Below are positions 1 to 7,828 of a stretch of DNA of 43,667 bases, piece after piece. Under the pieces are notes generated by a model that saw only the letters and a list, made by a program, of their open reading frames with translations, was not told where the DNA came from and did no database searches. The stretch comes from an uncultured Clostridia bacterium (GTDB lineage Bacteria > Bacillota > Clostridia > Oscillospirales > Ruminococcaceae): NCBI GenBank assembly GCA_947307175.1, contig CAMZIK010000013.1:1-43667 (forward strand), given 5' to 3'. Position 1 is the first letter of the stretch. Every line of letters starts with the position of its first letter. Both the position numbers and the translations under genes were made by a program.

Positions 1-144
1 GCACAGATCAGCGGACTAAGCGGATTCGTGTTAAGCGGTCTGATGGAAGCACACAAAGAAAAAGCGTATCTCGTTACTACTGGTTATAACAGGAATATGA
101 TCCGCTTTTCACGGGAACCGGAAACGGCAAAGGAGAAAATGTAA
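1..144 (+). CDS. C-terminal end of an unidentified protein (cut by window edge)
   Basis: An open frame runs from the first base to a TAA at 142-144 and gives 47 residues, beginning AQISGLSGF and ending ETAKEKM. The gene starts outside the window. I do not recognise the family: the piece contains LVTTGYNRNMIRFS and no clear motif. The clean stop followed by a strong terminator hairpin 50 bases downstream suggests a genuine gene end. Confidence 0.45.
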   Translation, partial: AQISGLSGFVLSGLMEAHKEKAYLVTTGYNRNMIRFSREPETAKEKM

Positions 145-192
145 AATGAATGTATGGTCAAAAAATGACCATACGCATTTCAGTACAAGAAA

Positions 193-232
193 AAGCCTCG
201 CAAATCACGATTTTACGCAATTTGCGAGGCTT
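193..232. terminator. Rho-independent terminator, possibly bidirectional
   Basis: A 13-bp perfect stem, AAGCCTCGCAAAT at 193-205 paired with 220-232, closes a 14-base loop. It lies between the end of the partial gene on the plus strand and the end of the acetyltransferase gene on the minus strand. The A-rich left flank becomes a T-run on the minus strand, so it could serve both. Confidence 0.75.
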
Positions 233-328
233 GATTTGTGGATACGTACAGTATGCGCAAAATATTGCTCGCTCTGATATAGTCTGTATGTATCAACGCT
301 TTATTTCATTCTTTATCATTCCGATCCG

Positions 329-961
329 TCACAGATCCATTCTAAAAGACCAGTTCCCGATAGTTTTTGCTTTGTATTCAAGCGTTTCTTCTTTTATCAG
401 CGTGAACCCGTTATTAGTATAAAAGGGCACGTTTTTCTCAGAATTGGTAGTGACGGTTATCAGATTTCCACCGTTGGATCTTACCAACGGGATAAGGAAA
501 TCCTGTATCGCACCAGATCCGATGCCGAGCTTTTGATATTTCGGATCAACCGCCAGAAAATACAAATGCCAGCGGGGTTTGGGAATGCTTTTTACAACAA
601 TTTCCGTTTTGTCTGACAATTCCATATACTTAAGGGTGTCTCTAATCCCGATCCTCGCTATGATACCTGCCATTCCGCTGACAGCATAATCCCAAAAACC
701 AACAGGCTTGTCTGAGGGTTTCTCAACGATCACAATAACTGTTACCTTTCCATCCTCAATACCTATATAGCAGTCGTCCTTGCGGACAGTAGCTCTGAAT
801 ATCCCCTTGATCAGACGCTCATAAAAACTGCGCAGCTTTTTCTCTGATTTGAACCGATCTTTAAAAACTCCCCAAAAAAGAGGATAATCAACAAAAGACT
901 CTGTGAAAACCTTTAATACCTCAGCTTCATATGATCTGACATAATGCTTATACTCAACCAT
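329..961 (-). CDS. GNAT-family N-acetyltransferase
   Basis: This is a predicted acetyl-CoA-dependent N-acetyltransferase of about 210 residues with unknown acceptor. The GNAT signature is visible: a beta strand LYFLAVDPKYQKLGIGSGAI (acetyl-CoA loop of the Q/RxxGxG type, here QKLGIG), then NVPFYTNNGF near the C-terminus, as in typical GNAT motif B. I place the start at the ATG at 959-961 (protein MVEYKHYV) because GGAGG at 970-974 sits 8 bases upstream; an ATG two codons earlier is also possible, while a longer frame back to 1018 would run through the promoter. A sigma-70-like promoter (TTGATT, 16 bases, TATAAT) lies in the repeated segment 981-1040. The gene stands alone and converges on the terminator at 193-232. 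Confidence 0.85.
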   Translation of the reverse strand: MVEYKHYVRSYEAEVLKVFTESFVDYPLFWGVFKDRFKSEKKLRSFYERLIKGIFRATVRKDDCYIGIEDGKVTVIVIVEKPSDKPVGFWDYAVSGMAGIIARIGIRDTLKYMELSDKTEIVVKSIPKPRWHLYFLAVDPKYQKLGIGSGAIQDFLIPLVRSNGGNLITVTTNSEKNVPFYTNNGFTLIKEETLEYKAKTIGNWSFRMDL

Positions 962-980
962 ATTCATATCCTCCTTATTA

Positions 981-1040
981 ACTGTGATATCTGCTGAGTT
1001 TATTATAACATAATTCATCGAAAAATCAACAGCCTATCTG
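981..1040 (-). repeat. 60-bp promoter-bearing repeat, left copy
   Basis: This segment matches 26664-26723 with 5 mismatches in 60 as I count them. Read on the minus strand it contains TTGATT, a 16-base spacer and TATAAT, so it acts as the promoter of the acetyltransferase. In the right copy it stands upstream of a truncated, unrelated gene end. The same promoter segment in front of two different genes on the same strand suggests that it was duplicated or spread with an element. Confidence 0.7.
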
Positions 1041-1175
1041 CGACGAAAATGCCAAAGGTGGCACAGATGTTTGGACTTGACACATCATTAAGAGTCATAA
1101 GTTGAGTATGGGAAGCAAATTAGTTGGAAAGCTAAAGTGAGAGGGAATAATAAAAAGATAAAACTATTGTTTTGC

Positions 1176-1204
1176 TTGAAATCTCAGCAAAAATATGGTA
1201 TACT
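1176..1204 (+). promoter_or_regulatory. Sigma-70-type promoter of the acetolactate decarboxylase gene
   Basis: TTGAAA at 1176-1181 and TATACT at 1199-1204 are separated by exactly 17 bases. The start codon follows 60 bases later, leaving a short leader with no obvious riboswitch. Confidence 0.65.
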
Positions 1205-1264
1205 GAAACAAAGCATAGCGACACTTTGTGTTGTAAAAAAACTAAACAAAAAGGATGTGGAAAC

Positions 1265-2095
1265 ATGAAAAAGAAAGCAGCTATTTGTGTTCTTGCACTC
1301 GCGCTCGCAATGCTGACCTCGTGCGGTGACAGCTCGTCATCAAGCGAGAACAAAAAGGACGAGACCACGAAAACCGACAGAGAAACTATCTATCAGGTAT
1401 CACTTTTGCAGGGGCTGACACTCGGCGACTATAACGGGAGCGTAAGCGTCAAGGAACTCAAACAAAAGGGCGATACTGGCATAGGAACTTTCGAGGGTGT
1501 CAACGGAGAGCTTATCATGGTCGACGGAACTGTTTACAGAGCAAAATCAGACGGCTCAATAGAAACTGCTCCTGATGACGAGACTATACCGTTTGCAAAT
1601 GTCACCTTCTTTGACAGCGATGAAAAGCAGGATATCAGCGATGTATCAAGTATTGCCGACCTGAAAAAGCTGCTTGATGAAAAGGTCGAAAAGCTTGGTA
1701 AAAACCAGTTCTATATGGTCAGAGTTGACGGTACTTTCAAGAAAATGCACGCTCGCAGCGAGCTGAAACAGGAAAAGCCGTACAAGCCGCTTGCTGAGGC
1801 TCTTGCGACCGATCAGAGAGAATTCAGTTGGGATAATATCGAGGGAACGGTAGTCGCTTTGTACTGTCCGCAGTATATGAAAGACCTCAACGCTGCAGGC
1901 TGGCATCTGCACTTTGTTTCAAAGGATAAAAAGTACGGCGGTCATGTACTTGAGCTTGATGTAGATAAAGCGGAGCTTATAATAGACAGCACACAGGGCT
2001 TTAATATGCAGCTGCCTGATACAGAGATGTTCCCGACACTTGATCTTACCAAAGACCAGTCGGACGATATTAAAAAGGTCGAGACTAAGGACTGA
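1265..2095 (+). CDS. budA: Acetolactate decarboxylase, predicted secreted lipoprotein
   Basis: The protein (276 residues from the ATG at 1265, behind a weak AAGGATG site) resembles alpha-acetolactate decarboxylase, which converts 2-acetolactate to acetoin. Visible family landmarks are GIGTFEG and GELIMVDG (Glu82), KMHARS (Arg164), the zinc ligands in WHLHF (His214, His216) and YGGH (His227), and the C-terminal LPDTE (Glu254). The N-terminus MKKKAAICVLALALAMLTSC is a lipoprotein signal peptide with lipobox LTSC at residues 17-20, followed by a Ser-rich linker, so the enzyme should sit outside the membrane. Most of these enzymes, including that of Bacillus brevis, are soluble and the group includes exported forms, so this is uncommon but plausible. 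No acetolactate synthase is nearby. The gene ends directly at a recombinase relic. Confidence 0.85.
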   Translation: MKKKAAICVLALALAMLTSCGDSSSSSENKKDETTKTDRETIYQVSLLQGLTLGDYNGSVSVKELKQKGDTGIGTFEGVNGELIMVDGTVYRAKSDGSIETAPDDETIPFANVTFFDSDEKQDISDVSSIADLKKLLDEKVEKLGKNQFYMVRVDGTFKKMHARSELKQEKPYKPLAEALATDQREFSWDNIEGTVVALYCPQYMKDLNAAGWHLHFVSKDKKYGGHVLELDVDKAELIIDSTQGFNMQLPDTEMFPTLDLTKDQSDDIKKVETKD

Positions 2096-2097
2096 AT

Positions 2098-2163
2098 GCC
2101 CGCATCAGAATGCCGGTAAAGCTGGTCAATGAACATCAAAATGAAGATAAGAGCATAAAATAC
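2098..2163 (+). pseudogene. Relic of a serine recombinase 3' end (copy 1)
   Basis: The bases resemble 14168-14297, which encode the recombinase tail motif VNVHQNEDKSIDI. Here the coding part is broken: HQNEDKSI is readable, then the frame jumps directly to the segment that follows the stop codon in copy 2, implying an internal deletion of roughly 60 bases. The relic starts within a few bases of the decarboxylase stop codon. Confidence 0.65.
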
Positions 2164-2166
2164 ACC

Positions 2167-2195
2167 AAAAGCGTGGGGGGGAACCTCACGCTTTT
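2167..2195 (+). terminator. Terminator after recombinase relic 1
   Basis: AAAAGCGTG at 2167-2175 pairs perfectly with 2187-2195 and is followed by one further T before the sequence turns A-rich. The hairpin is homologous to the one after recombinase relic 2 (about 14306-14333). It probably also ends decarboxylase transcription. Confidence 0.6.
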
Positions 2196-2204
2196 TAAGT
2201 TTGT

Positions 2205-2278
2205 GAAGATATGAAACAAAATGATAATCAAAAATCGGCTGCTTGAACGAGTGCCGCAAAGATGTGACACTCGTTCAA
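2205..2278. repeat. Element-end motif plus 11-bp inverted repeat (copy 1)
   Basis: The motif GAAGATATGAAAC (2205-2217) is followed by a perfect 11-bp inverted repeat, TTGAACGAGTG at 2243-2253 and its complement at 2268-2278, with a 14-base loop. The same motif and an 11-bp inverted repeat follow the recombinase tails at 14343-14416 and 39443-39486. In the last copy the stem sequence is different. The structure may be a recombinase-binding or transcript hairpin at the element end. Confidence 0.6.
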
Positions 2279-2327
2279 ATGACTGAAAAACAGAAAAAGA
2301 AAAAAGCCCGGAAAATCGAGTTTTTGA

Positions 2328-2379
2328 GTGCAGATGGTGGGGCTTGAATCCACACGACCTTGCGAACACTAGCACCTGA
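2328..2379 (-). repeat. tRNA-Leu 3' fragment, displaced attachment site 1
   Basis: These 52 bases match the 3' half of the intact tRNA-Leu (39641-39692) with three substitutions and break off at the anticodon. A degenerate tRNA-type terminator (GCCCGGAAAATCGAGTTTTT) lies just left at about 2307-2325. This is the most diverged copy, consistent with the oldest insertion. No CCA is encoded. Confidence 0.8.
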
Positions 2380-2457
2380 TGGATATGCTGCGCATAATCG
2401 AGGGCGTAAAGATGGGCGGCTGACGGCTGCAAAAGAGCCTTAAATAACAGAACAGAC

Positions 2458-2496
2458 CAAAGCGTTCGTACAAGAGAAGTACGGGCGCTTTGTTTG
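2458..2496 (+). terminator. Terminator-like hairpin in the gap 2380-2508
   Basis: CAAAGCG at 2458-2464 pairs with 2486-2492, extended inside by an imperfect TTCGTAC/GTACGGG stem, then TTTGTTT. The stretch 2380-2457 contains only a short unrecognised frame (MDMLRIIEGVKMGG), perhaps the end of a lost gene. Confidence 0.55.
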
Positions 2497-2508
2497 TTTA
2501 AAAAAACA

Positions 2509-2537
2509 TTGACATTTTGTGAACGATGTGTTATAAT
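2509..2537 (+). promoter_or_regulatory. Consensus sigma-70 promoter of the c-di-GMP/phosphorelay operon
   Basis: A perfect TTGACA (2509-2514) and a perfect TATAAT (2532-2537) are separated by 17 bases. The start codon of the REC-EAL gene is 46 bases downstream. It is the strongest promoter by consensus in the window and should drive 2584-7727. Confidence 0.8.
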
Positions 2538-2583
2538 CAAAAAAACAGCGTTTGTGACAAAAAGCCGCACGGGAGGGATAATT

Positions 2584-4272
2584 TTGCAGGAATTACTTGA
2601 ACGTAAAAAAGGTCTTCACAGAAAAATACTTATTGTTGACGACGAGTTTGTCGAACGTGAGATGCTCGGAAATATGCTCGATGATATGTACGAGGTCGCT
2701 TATGCCGAAAACGGCGCAGAGGCAGCCGAGTTCATCAGACTGGAGAAAAACACGCTCTCGCTGGTGATACTTGACCTGCACATGCCTGTGCTCGACGGTT
2801 ACAGCTTGCTTGAGATAATGCGATCAGACACCGACCTGCGCCGTATCCCTGCGATTGTGCTGACGTCGGAAAAGGATGCCGAGGTCAAAAGTCTGCACCT
2901 TGGTGCTGCGGATTTCATAACAAAGCCTTATGAAGTGCCTGACGTCGTCAGGGCAAGAGTCAGACACGCAATCGAGCTTGCGGAGGATACTATTATAATC
3001 CACGAGACTGAGCGTGACGAGCTGACAGGGCTTTTCAACAAGCAGTTCTTCTTTGAATACGGCAAGCGGCTTGACGAGCAGAACGGCTTTATTCCTATGG
3101 ATGCACTTGTTTTAGACATCAACCGTTTCCACCTTGTAAACGAACTTTACGGCAGAAGCTACGGCGATATGCTGCTCAAACAGATAGGTGACAGCCTGCA
3201 CGAGCTTGTCAGCCGCACGGGCGGTCTTGCCTGCCGCAGCGGCAGCAACAGTTTCTGCGTTTATCTGCCGCACAGCGATATGCTGAGGGAAAGTCTGCCA
3301 AAGCACATTGCAAAGCTTGACGAGATGACGGGCGACAAGAAGATAAGCATAAGGATAGGTGCATATTCAGACGACGGCAGCGGACTTGATATGCCGCAGC
3401 GTTTTGACTGCGCTTTGCTTGCCTGCGCAAAACTGCGTGGCAGCTATTTTTCGGGTTTTGATTTTTATGATGAGACGCTGCACAGCAAGGAGATATACTC
3501 CGAGCGTCTGATAAACGATATGGATATGGCACTTGAACAAAAGCAGTTCAAGGTCTATTTCCAGCCGAAATACAACATCTGCGGGGACAAGCCTGTACTT
3601 GCGTCGGCAGAGGCACTTGTGCGCTGGTCGCATCACGAGTTCGGAATGGTCAGCCCTGGTGAGTTCATCTCGCTGTTTGAGGACAACGGACTTATCCAGA
3701 AGCTCGACAACTATGTGTGGAACGAGGCGGCTGCGCAGATAAAGCGTTGGAAAGAGACGCTCGGCGTAACGATACCCGTTTCGGTGAACGTTTCGAGGGT
3801 AGATGTGTTCGACCCGATGCTTGAAAGCAAGCTCGACAGGATAATCGAGAGCAACGGTCTTGAAAACAGCGAGCTGCTTCTGGAGATAACCGAGTCGGCT
3901 TACACTGATAACTCGCAGCAGATAATCGACACGGTCAAAGGTCTGCGTGACAAGGGCTTCTGCATCGAAATGGACGATTTCGGCAGCGGCTATTCATCGC
4001 TGAATATGCTGACATCTCTGCCGATAGATGCGCTGAAGCTGGATATGAAATTCATCAGAAATATCTGCACAGACAAAAAGGCTTGCCGCCTTGTCGGAAT
4101 CATGATAGAGATAGCACGGCTGCTTGAAGTGCCTGTAATTGCAGAGGGCGTTGAAACGAAAGAGCAGATGGAGCTGCTCAAAGAGCTTGGCTGCGACATT
4201 ATTCAGGGGTACTATTTTTCAAAGCCGCTGCCGCCCGATGAGTTTGAAAAGCTCGTCAGGGACTCACTTTAA
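2584..4272 (+). CDS. Response regulator with degenerate GGDEF and active-looking EAL domain (c-di-GMP phosphodiesterase)
   Basis: The protein of about 562 residues has a receiver domain (residues 15-130: VDDE, phospho-acceptor Asp64 in DLHMPVLDGY, Lys in TKPYE), a GGDEF-fold domain (about 145-290) whose signature is degraded to RSGSNSF, and an EAL domain (about 310-560). The EAL domain keeps EAL (Glu343), MDDFGSGYS, the Lys in LKLDMKF and the EGVE loop, so it should hydrolyse cyclic di-GMP to pGpG, while the GGDEF part is probably inactive or binds GTP allosterically. The start is the TTG at 2584, six bases after GGGAGGG; an ATG at 2494 lies upstream of the promoter and is excluded. It is the first gene of an operon with an HPt protein (gap 11 bases) and a hybrid kinase, which gives a complete phosphorelay with a second-messenger output. 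Confidence 0.9.
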   Translation: MQELLERKKGLHRKILIVDDEFVEREMLGNMLDDMYEVAYAENGAEAAEFIRLEKNTLSLVILDLHMPVLDGYSLLEIMRSDTDLRRIPAIVLTSEKDAEVKSLHLGAADFITKPYEVPDVVRARVRHAIELAEDTIIIHETERDELTGLFNKQFFFEYGKRLDEQNGFIPMDALVLDINRFHLVNELYGRSYGDMLLKQIGDSLHELVSRTGGLACRSGSNSFCVYLPHSDMLRESLPKHIAKLDEMTGDKKISIRIGAYSDDGSGLDMPQRFDCALLACAKLRGSYFSGFDFYDETLHSKEIYSERLINDMDMALEQKQFKVYFQPKYNICGDKPVLASAEALVRWSHHEFGMVSPGEFISLFEDNGLIQKLDNYVWNEAAAQIKRWKETLGVTIPVSVNVSRVDVFDPMLESKLDRIIESNGLENSELLLEITESAYTDNSQQIIDTVKGLRDKGFCIEMDDFGSGYSSLNMLTSLPIDALKLDMKFIRNICTDKKACRLVGIMIEIARLLEVPVIAEGVETKEQMELLKELGCDIIQGYYFSKPLPPDEFEKLVRDSL

Positions 4273-4283
4273 GGAGGAAAACT

Positions 4284-4619
4284 ATGCTTACGATAGATAC
4301 GCTTAAAGCCTATGGCGCAAATGTTGATGAGGGAATAACCCGCTGCATGGGCAACGAGCAGTTTTATATGAAACTCGTCAGGAAGTTTCTTGAGGACACA
4401 AGACTTGATACGCTCGAGCAGCAGCTTGCACAGGGCGACCTTGACTCTGCATTTGAGACAGCGCACGCTCTTAAAGGCATGTGTGCAAACCTTGCTATCA
4501 CGCCGATGACAATTCCCGTCACCGAGATGACCGAGTTTTTGCGCAGCAGGACACAGATGGATTATTCGGGTCTGCTCGCACAGGCAAAGGAACAGTTTGA
4601 AAAGCTCAAAAGCATCTGA
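4284..4619 (+). CDS. Stand-alone HPt (histidine phosphotransfer) protein
   Basis: The 111-residue protein is a single HPt domain. The active-site helix reads AHALKGMCANL with His61 as phospho-acceptor, close to the AHxLKG consensus. It starts at an ATG seven bases after AGGAGG. Its position between a REC-EAL regulator and a hybrid kinase ending in two receiver domains indicates that it shuttles phosphate from a kinase receiver to the EAL regulator. It could also serve the second hybrid kinase at 9927-13202. Confidence 0.9.
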   Translation: MLTIDTLKAYGANVDEGITRCMGNEQFYMKLVRKFLEDTRLDTLEQQLAQGDLDSAFETAHALKGMCANLAITPMTIPVTEMTEFLRSRTQMDYSGLLAQAKEQFEKLKSI

Positions 4620-4637
4620 CAGACAGGGAAGTTAGGT

Positions 4638-7600
4638 ATGAAAGAAAAGCGAAGCCGCAAGGTCATAGCTGTTGCGGTCTGCACAGGCATACTTATTGCG
4701 GCGATACTTATCCTCGGCACGCTGTGGTCAGGACACAAGGCTCGGCAGGACACCGAGAAAGCGGTAAGCTCTGTCAGCCTTTTCTATCTTGACGAGCTTG
4801 CGGGCAGGCGTGAACAGGTCGTTTCATCTGCGCTGAAAAAGAACATCAAGGACTTGAAAACAGCTGTCGGGCTGATGACTGCCGATGACCTCGATGACAT
4901 TGAGCATTTGCAGGATTATCAGGCGAGAATGAAAAAGCTGTACACCCTTGACAAGTTCGCATTTGTTGACACGGACGGAACGATATACACTGCGCTCGGT
5001 ACGCAGGACAACATCGGTGAATACAACATCGACTACAAGAACATAACCGAGCCGCAGATAACTATAAAAGACAACAGCGGAGCAGAGCACAAAAAGGTGA
5101 TAATTGCTGTGCCTGTTGAAAACATCAGGCTCGGAAGCAAGAGTCTTATCGTCTGCTTTATGGAGATAGATATGGACACGATGCTTGAGGGCGTGTCGCT
5201 CAGTTCAGACAACAATGACACGACTTTCTGCAACATCTACACCAAAGACGGCACGGCGCTGACAGACATGGTGCTCGGCGGTCTTGCGAGCGAGGACAAC
5301 CTGCTCGATGCGCTTGAAAAAGCTGCGTTTGACAACAACGATTCTGCCGACAAGGTCAGAAAAGACTTTGAAAACGGCACGAGCAGCTATGTATCGTTTA
5401 CCTACAACGATGTTAAGGAAACGCTGTCCTATGTGCGTGTTGGTGGCACGGACTGGATGCTGACATATCTTATCCGTGAAAATGTCATCAGCGACAAGAT
5501 AGGCTCTGTTTCGGACGGTATTTTCGTCAGGAGCATAGTTCAGACAGGTCTGATAGCAGTTATTATCATGTTTGTGTTTATGGTTCTGTATTTTCAGAAC
5601 AAGAGGGCGTCTATGCTTGCTATCGAAAAGGAAAAGACAGATGCCGAGAACCGTGTTAAGCGTGAAGAGCTTGAACACCGCCTTGGACTTCAGGACAAGC
5701 TGCTTGCGCAGGAAAAACAGAGGACGCAGCAGGACTTTATGATAACGGCGCTTGCGTCGGATTACCGCAGCGTTTACTTTGCTGACCTTGACACAGGCAA
5801 CTGCATTTGCTATCGTTCGTCGATAAGCGCAGATGACGGTCCGCAGGTCGGTGACGAGTTCCCGTTCCGTGATGCGTTCACACGATATGCAAATGAGCAG
5901 GTAGCGGAGAGCTTCCGTGAGGGCTTTATGCAGTTCATTGAGCCTGATTATATCCGCAAGAGGCTTGAAAACGAGGCAGTGATAACCTACCGTTATCTGA
6001 TGATAAAAAACGGCGTTGAAAGCTACGAGGTGCTGCGAATAGCAGGCGTGCGCCGTGCAAAAGACAGGACAGACCACATCGTTCACGCTATCGGCGTCGG
6101 CTTTGCTGACATTGACAGCGAGATGCGTGAGCAGATGGCGCAAAGTCAGGCGCTCAGTGATGCGCTGACCGCTGCGGAGGAAGCAAGCAAGGCAAAGACG
6201 GTGTTCCTGTCGAATATGAGCCACGAGATTAGAACGCCGATGAATGCGATAATCGGTCTTGACCACATTGCACTCAGTGACCCCGACATTTCGGCGCAGA
6301 CAAGGGAGTATCTTGAAAAGATAGGCGTTTCGGCAAACCACCTGCTCGGCATAATCAACGACATACTTGATATGTCGAGGATAGAGTCGGGAAGGCTTGT
6401 GCTGAAAAACGAGGAGTTCTCGTTCTCAAAGCTGCTTGAACAGATAAACACGATGTTCAGCAGCCAGTGCGCTGACAAGGGCTTGACGTACAGCTGTCAC
6501 ATAAAAGGCTCGGTCGATGATTACTACATCGGCGACAACATGAAGCTCAAACAGGTGCTTATAAACATTCTCGGAAACGCTGTCAAGTTTACAAAGCAGG
6601 GCGGCTCGGTCGGTCTGACGATAGAGCGCACGGCGCAGTTCGACAGAAAGACCACGCTGCGTTTCACGATTACTGACACGGGAATCGGTATTAGCGAGGA
6701 TTATCTGCCGCACATATTTGACTCGTTCAGTCAGGAGGACAGTTCTGCGACGAACAGGTATGGCAGTTCGGGACTCGGTCTTGCTATCACGAAGAACATC
6801 GTTGAGATGATGAACGGCAGCATTGAGGTCAGAAGCGGCAAGAACAAGGGAACGACTTTTGTTGTTGCGGTAACGCTTTTAGAACCTGAAAAGCGGGTGA
6901 GCGACAGAGAGGATTTTGTAATTGACCCGAACGAAATGAGCGTGCTTGTCATAGACGATGACCCTGTTGCGTGCGAACACGCAAGGCTGGTGCTTGAAAA
7001 GATAGGCATAAGCTGCGAGATAGCTTATTCGGGCGAGGAGGCACTTGAAAAGGTCAAACTGCGTCACGCAAGGTCGATGCCGTACAATCTGATTCTCGTT
7101 GACCTGAAAATGCCCGGAATGGACGGCGTTGAAACGACAAGAGAGATACGAAAGATAGTCGGTCACGAATCGGCGATAATCATAATCACCGCTTACAAGT
7201 GGGACGATGTGCTTGAAGAGGCTATCGACGCAGGCGTTGACAGCTTTATTGCAAAGCCGCTGTTTGCAAGCAATATAATTGACGAGTTCAGAAACGCTCT
7301 GATGAAAAAGAACGCTGCAAAGGGAGTTTCGCAAAAGGCTGACCTTTCGGGCAGGCATATACTGCTGGCAGAGGACGTTGAGATAAACGCTGAGATAATG
7401 CAGATGGTGCTTTCGATGCGTGAGATAGAGGTTGATGTGACACGTGACGGCAGGACAGCGGTAGATAAATTCATCGCAAGTGAAACAGGCTACTATGATG
7501 CGATACTTATGGACATCAGAATGCCCGAAATGGACGGACTTGAAGCTACGTCGGTTATTCGTGACCTTGACAGAGCTGATGCCAAGACCGTTCCGATAAT

Positions 7601-7727
7601 CGCACTTACGGCAAACGCTTTTGACGAAGACGTTCAGCGCAGCTTGCAGGCGGGCATGAACGCTCACTTGAGCAAGCCTATCGACAACGATGCGCTGTTT
7701 GATGTGCTCGAAAAGCTGATACAATAA
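4638..7727 (+). CDS. Hybrid sensor histidine kinase with two receiver domains
   Basis: The 1029-residue membrane kinase has an N-terminal membrane segment (about residues 8-30), an extracellular sensor of about 260 residues that looks like a Cache domain (DTDGTIYTALG, SYVRVGGTDWMLTY), a second membrane segment (about 297-320), a coiled coil, a PAS-like region (about 370-500), HisKA with SHEIRTPMNA (His529), HATPase_c with an N box NILGNAVKF, DTGIGIS and SSGLGLAI, then REC1 (Asp822, DLKMPGMDG) and REC2 (Asp959, MDIRMPEMDG). It lies 18 bases after the HPt gene in the same operon. The ribosome site is weak (GGGAAG), so translational coupling is likely. The ligand is unknown; Cache domains usually bind amino acids or other small carboxylates. 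Confidence 0.9.
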   Translation: MKEKRSRKVIAVAVCTGILIAAILILGTLWSGHKARQDTEKAVSSVSLFYLDELAGRREQVVSSALKKNIKDLKTAVGLMTADDLDDIEHLQDYQARMKKLYTLDKFAFVDTDGTIYTALGTQDNIGEYNIDYKNITEPQITIKDNSGAEHKKVIIAVPVENIRLGSKSLIVCFMEIDMDTMLEGVSLSSDNNDTTFCNIYTKDGTALTDMVLGGLASEDNLLDALEKAAFDNNDSADKVRKDFENGTSSYVSFTYNDVKETLSYVRVGGTDWMLTYLIRENVISDKIGSVSDGIFVRSIVQTGLIAVIIMFVFMVLYFQNKRASMLAIEKEKTDAENRVKREELEHRLGLQDKLLAQEKQRTQQDFMITALASDYRSVYFADLDTGNCICYRSSISADDGPQVGDEFPFRDAFTRYANEQVAESFREGFMQFIEPDYIRKRLENEAVITYRYLMIKNGVESYEVLRIAGVRRAKDRTDHIVHAIGVGFADIDSEMREQMAQSQALSDALTAAEEASKAKTVFLSNMSHEIRTPMNAIIGLDHIALSDPDISAQTREYLEKIGVSANHLLGIINDILDMSRIESGRLVLKNEEFSFSKLLEQINTMFSSQCADKGLTYSCHIKGSVDDYYIGDNMKLKQVLINILGNAVKFTKQGGSVGLTIERTAQFDRKTTLRFTITDTGIGISEDYLPHIFDSFSQEDSSATNRYGSSGLGLAITKNIVEMMNGSIEVRSGKNKGTTFVVAVTLLEPEKRVSDREDFVIDPNEMSVLVIDDDPVACEHARLVLEKIGISCEIAYSGEEALEKVKLRHARSMPYNLILVDLKMPGMDGVETTREIRKIVGHESAIIIITAYKWDDVLEEAIDAGVDSFIAKPLFASNIIDEFRNALMKKNAAKGVSQKADLSGRHILLAEDVEINAEIMQMVLSMREIEVDVTRDGRTAVDKFIASETGYYDAILMDIRMPEMDGLEATSVIRDLDRADAKTVPIIALTANAFDEDVQRSLQAGMNAHLSKPIDNDALFDVLEKLIQ

Positions 7728-7734
7728 GACAAAG

Positions 7735-7767
7735 CAGGCATGAGGTAAAACTCACGCCTGTTTTTTT
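7735..7767 (+). terminator. Terminator of the phosphorelay operon
   Basis: CAGGCATGAG at 7735-7744 pairs with 7751-7760 (one mismatch) and is followed by seven T (7761-7767). Confidence 0.8.
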
Positions 7768-7782
7768 GCGCAAAAACAAAAA

Positions 7783-7801
7783 CCATCGGAATGACCGATG
7801 G
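7783..7801 (-). terminator. Terminator of ddh
   Basis: On the minus strand CCATCGG, a five-base loop and CCGATGG are followed by TTTTTGTTTTTG. It faces the plus-strand terminator at 7735-7767, as expected for convergent genes. Confidence 0.8.
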
Positions 7802-7828
7802 CTTTGAAAAGGGATAAAAAGGATCCTA

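Noticed and set aside
2494..2583. Upstream ATG extension of the REC-EAL gene
   Set aside because: The consensus promoter at 2509-2537 lies downstream of that ATG, so it cannot be in the transcript; the TTG at 2584 has a good ribosome site.
5205..6341. Long minus-strand open frame (378 codons)
   Set aside because: It lies fully antisense to the sensor, PAS and HisKA region of the hybrid kinase, has no ribosome site and no recognisable domain; it follows from codon bias on the other strand.
6879..7724. Minus-strand open frame (281 codons)
   Set aside because: Antisense to the two receiver domains of the hybrid kinase; no start signal.
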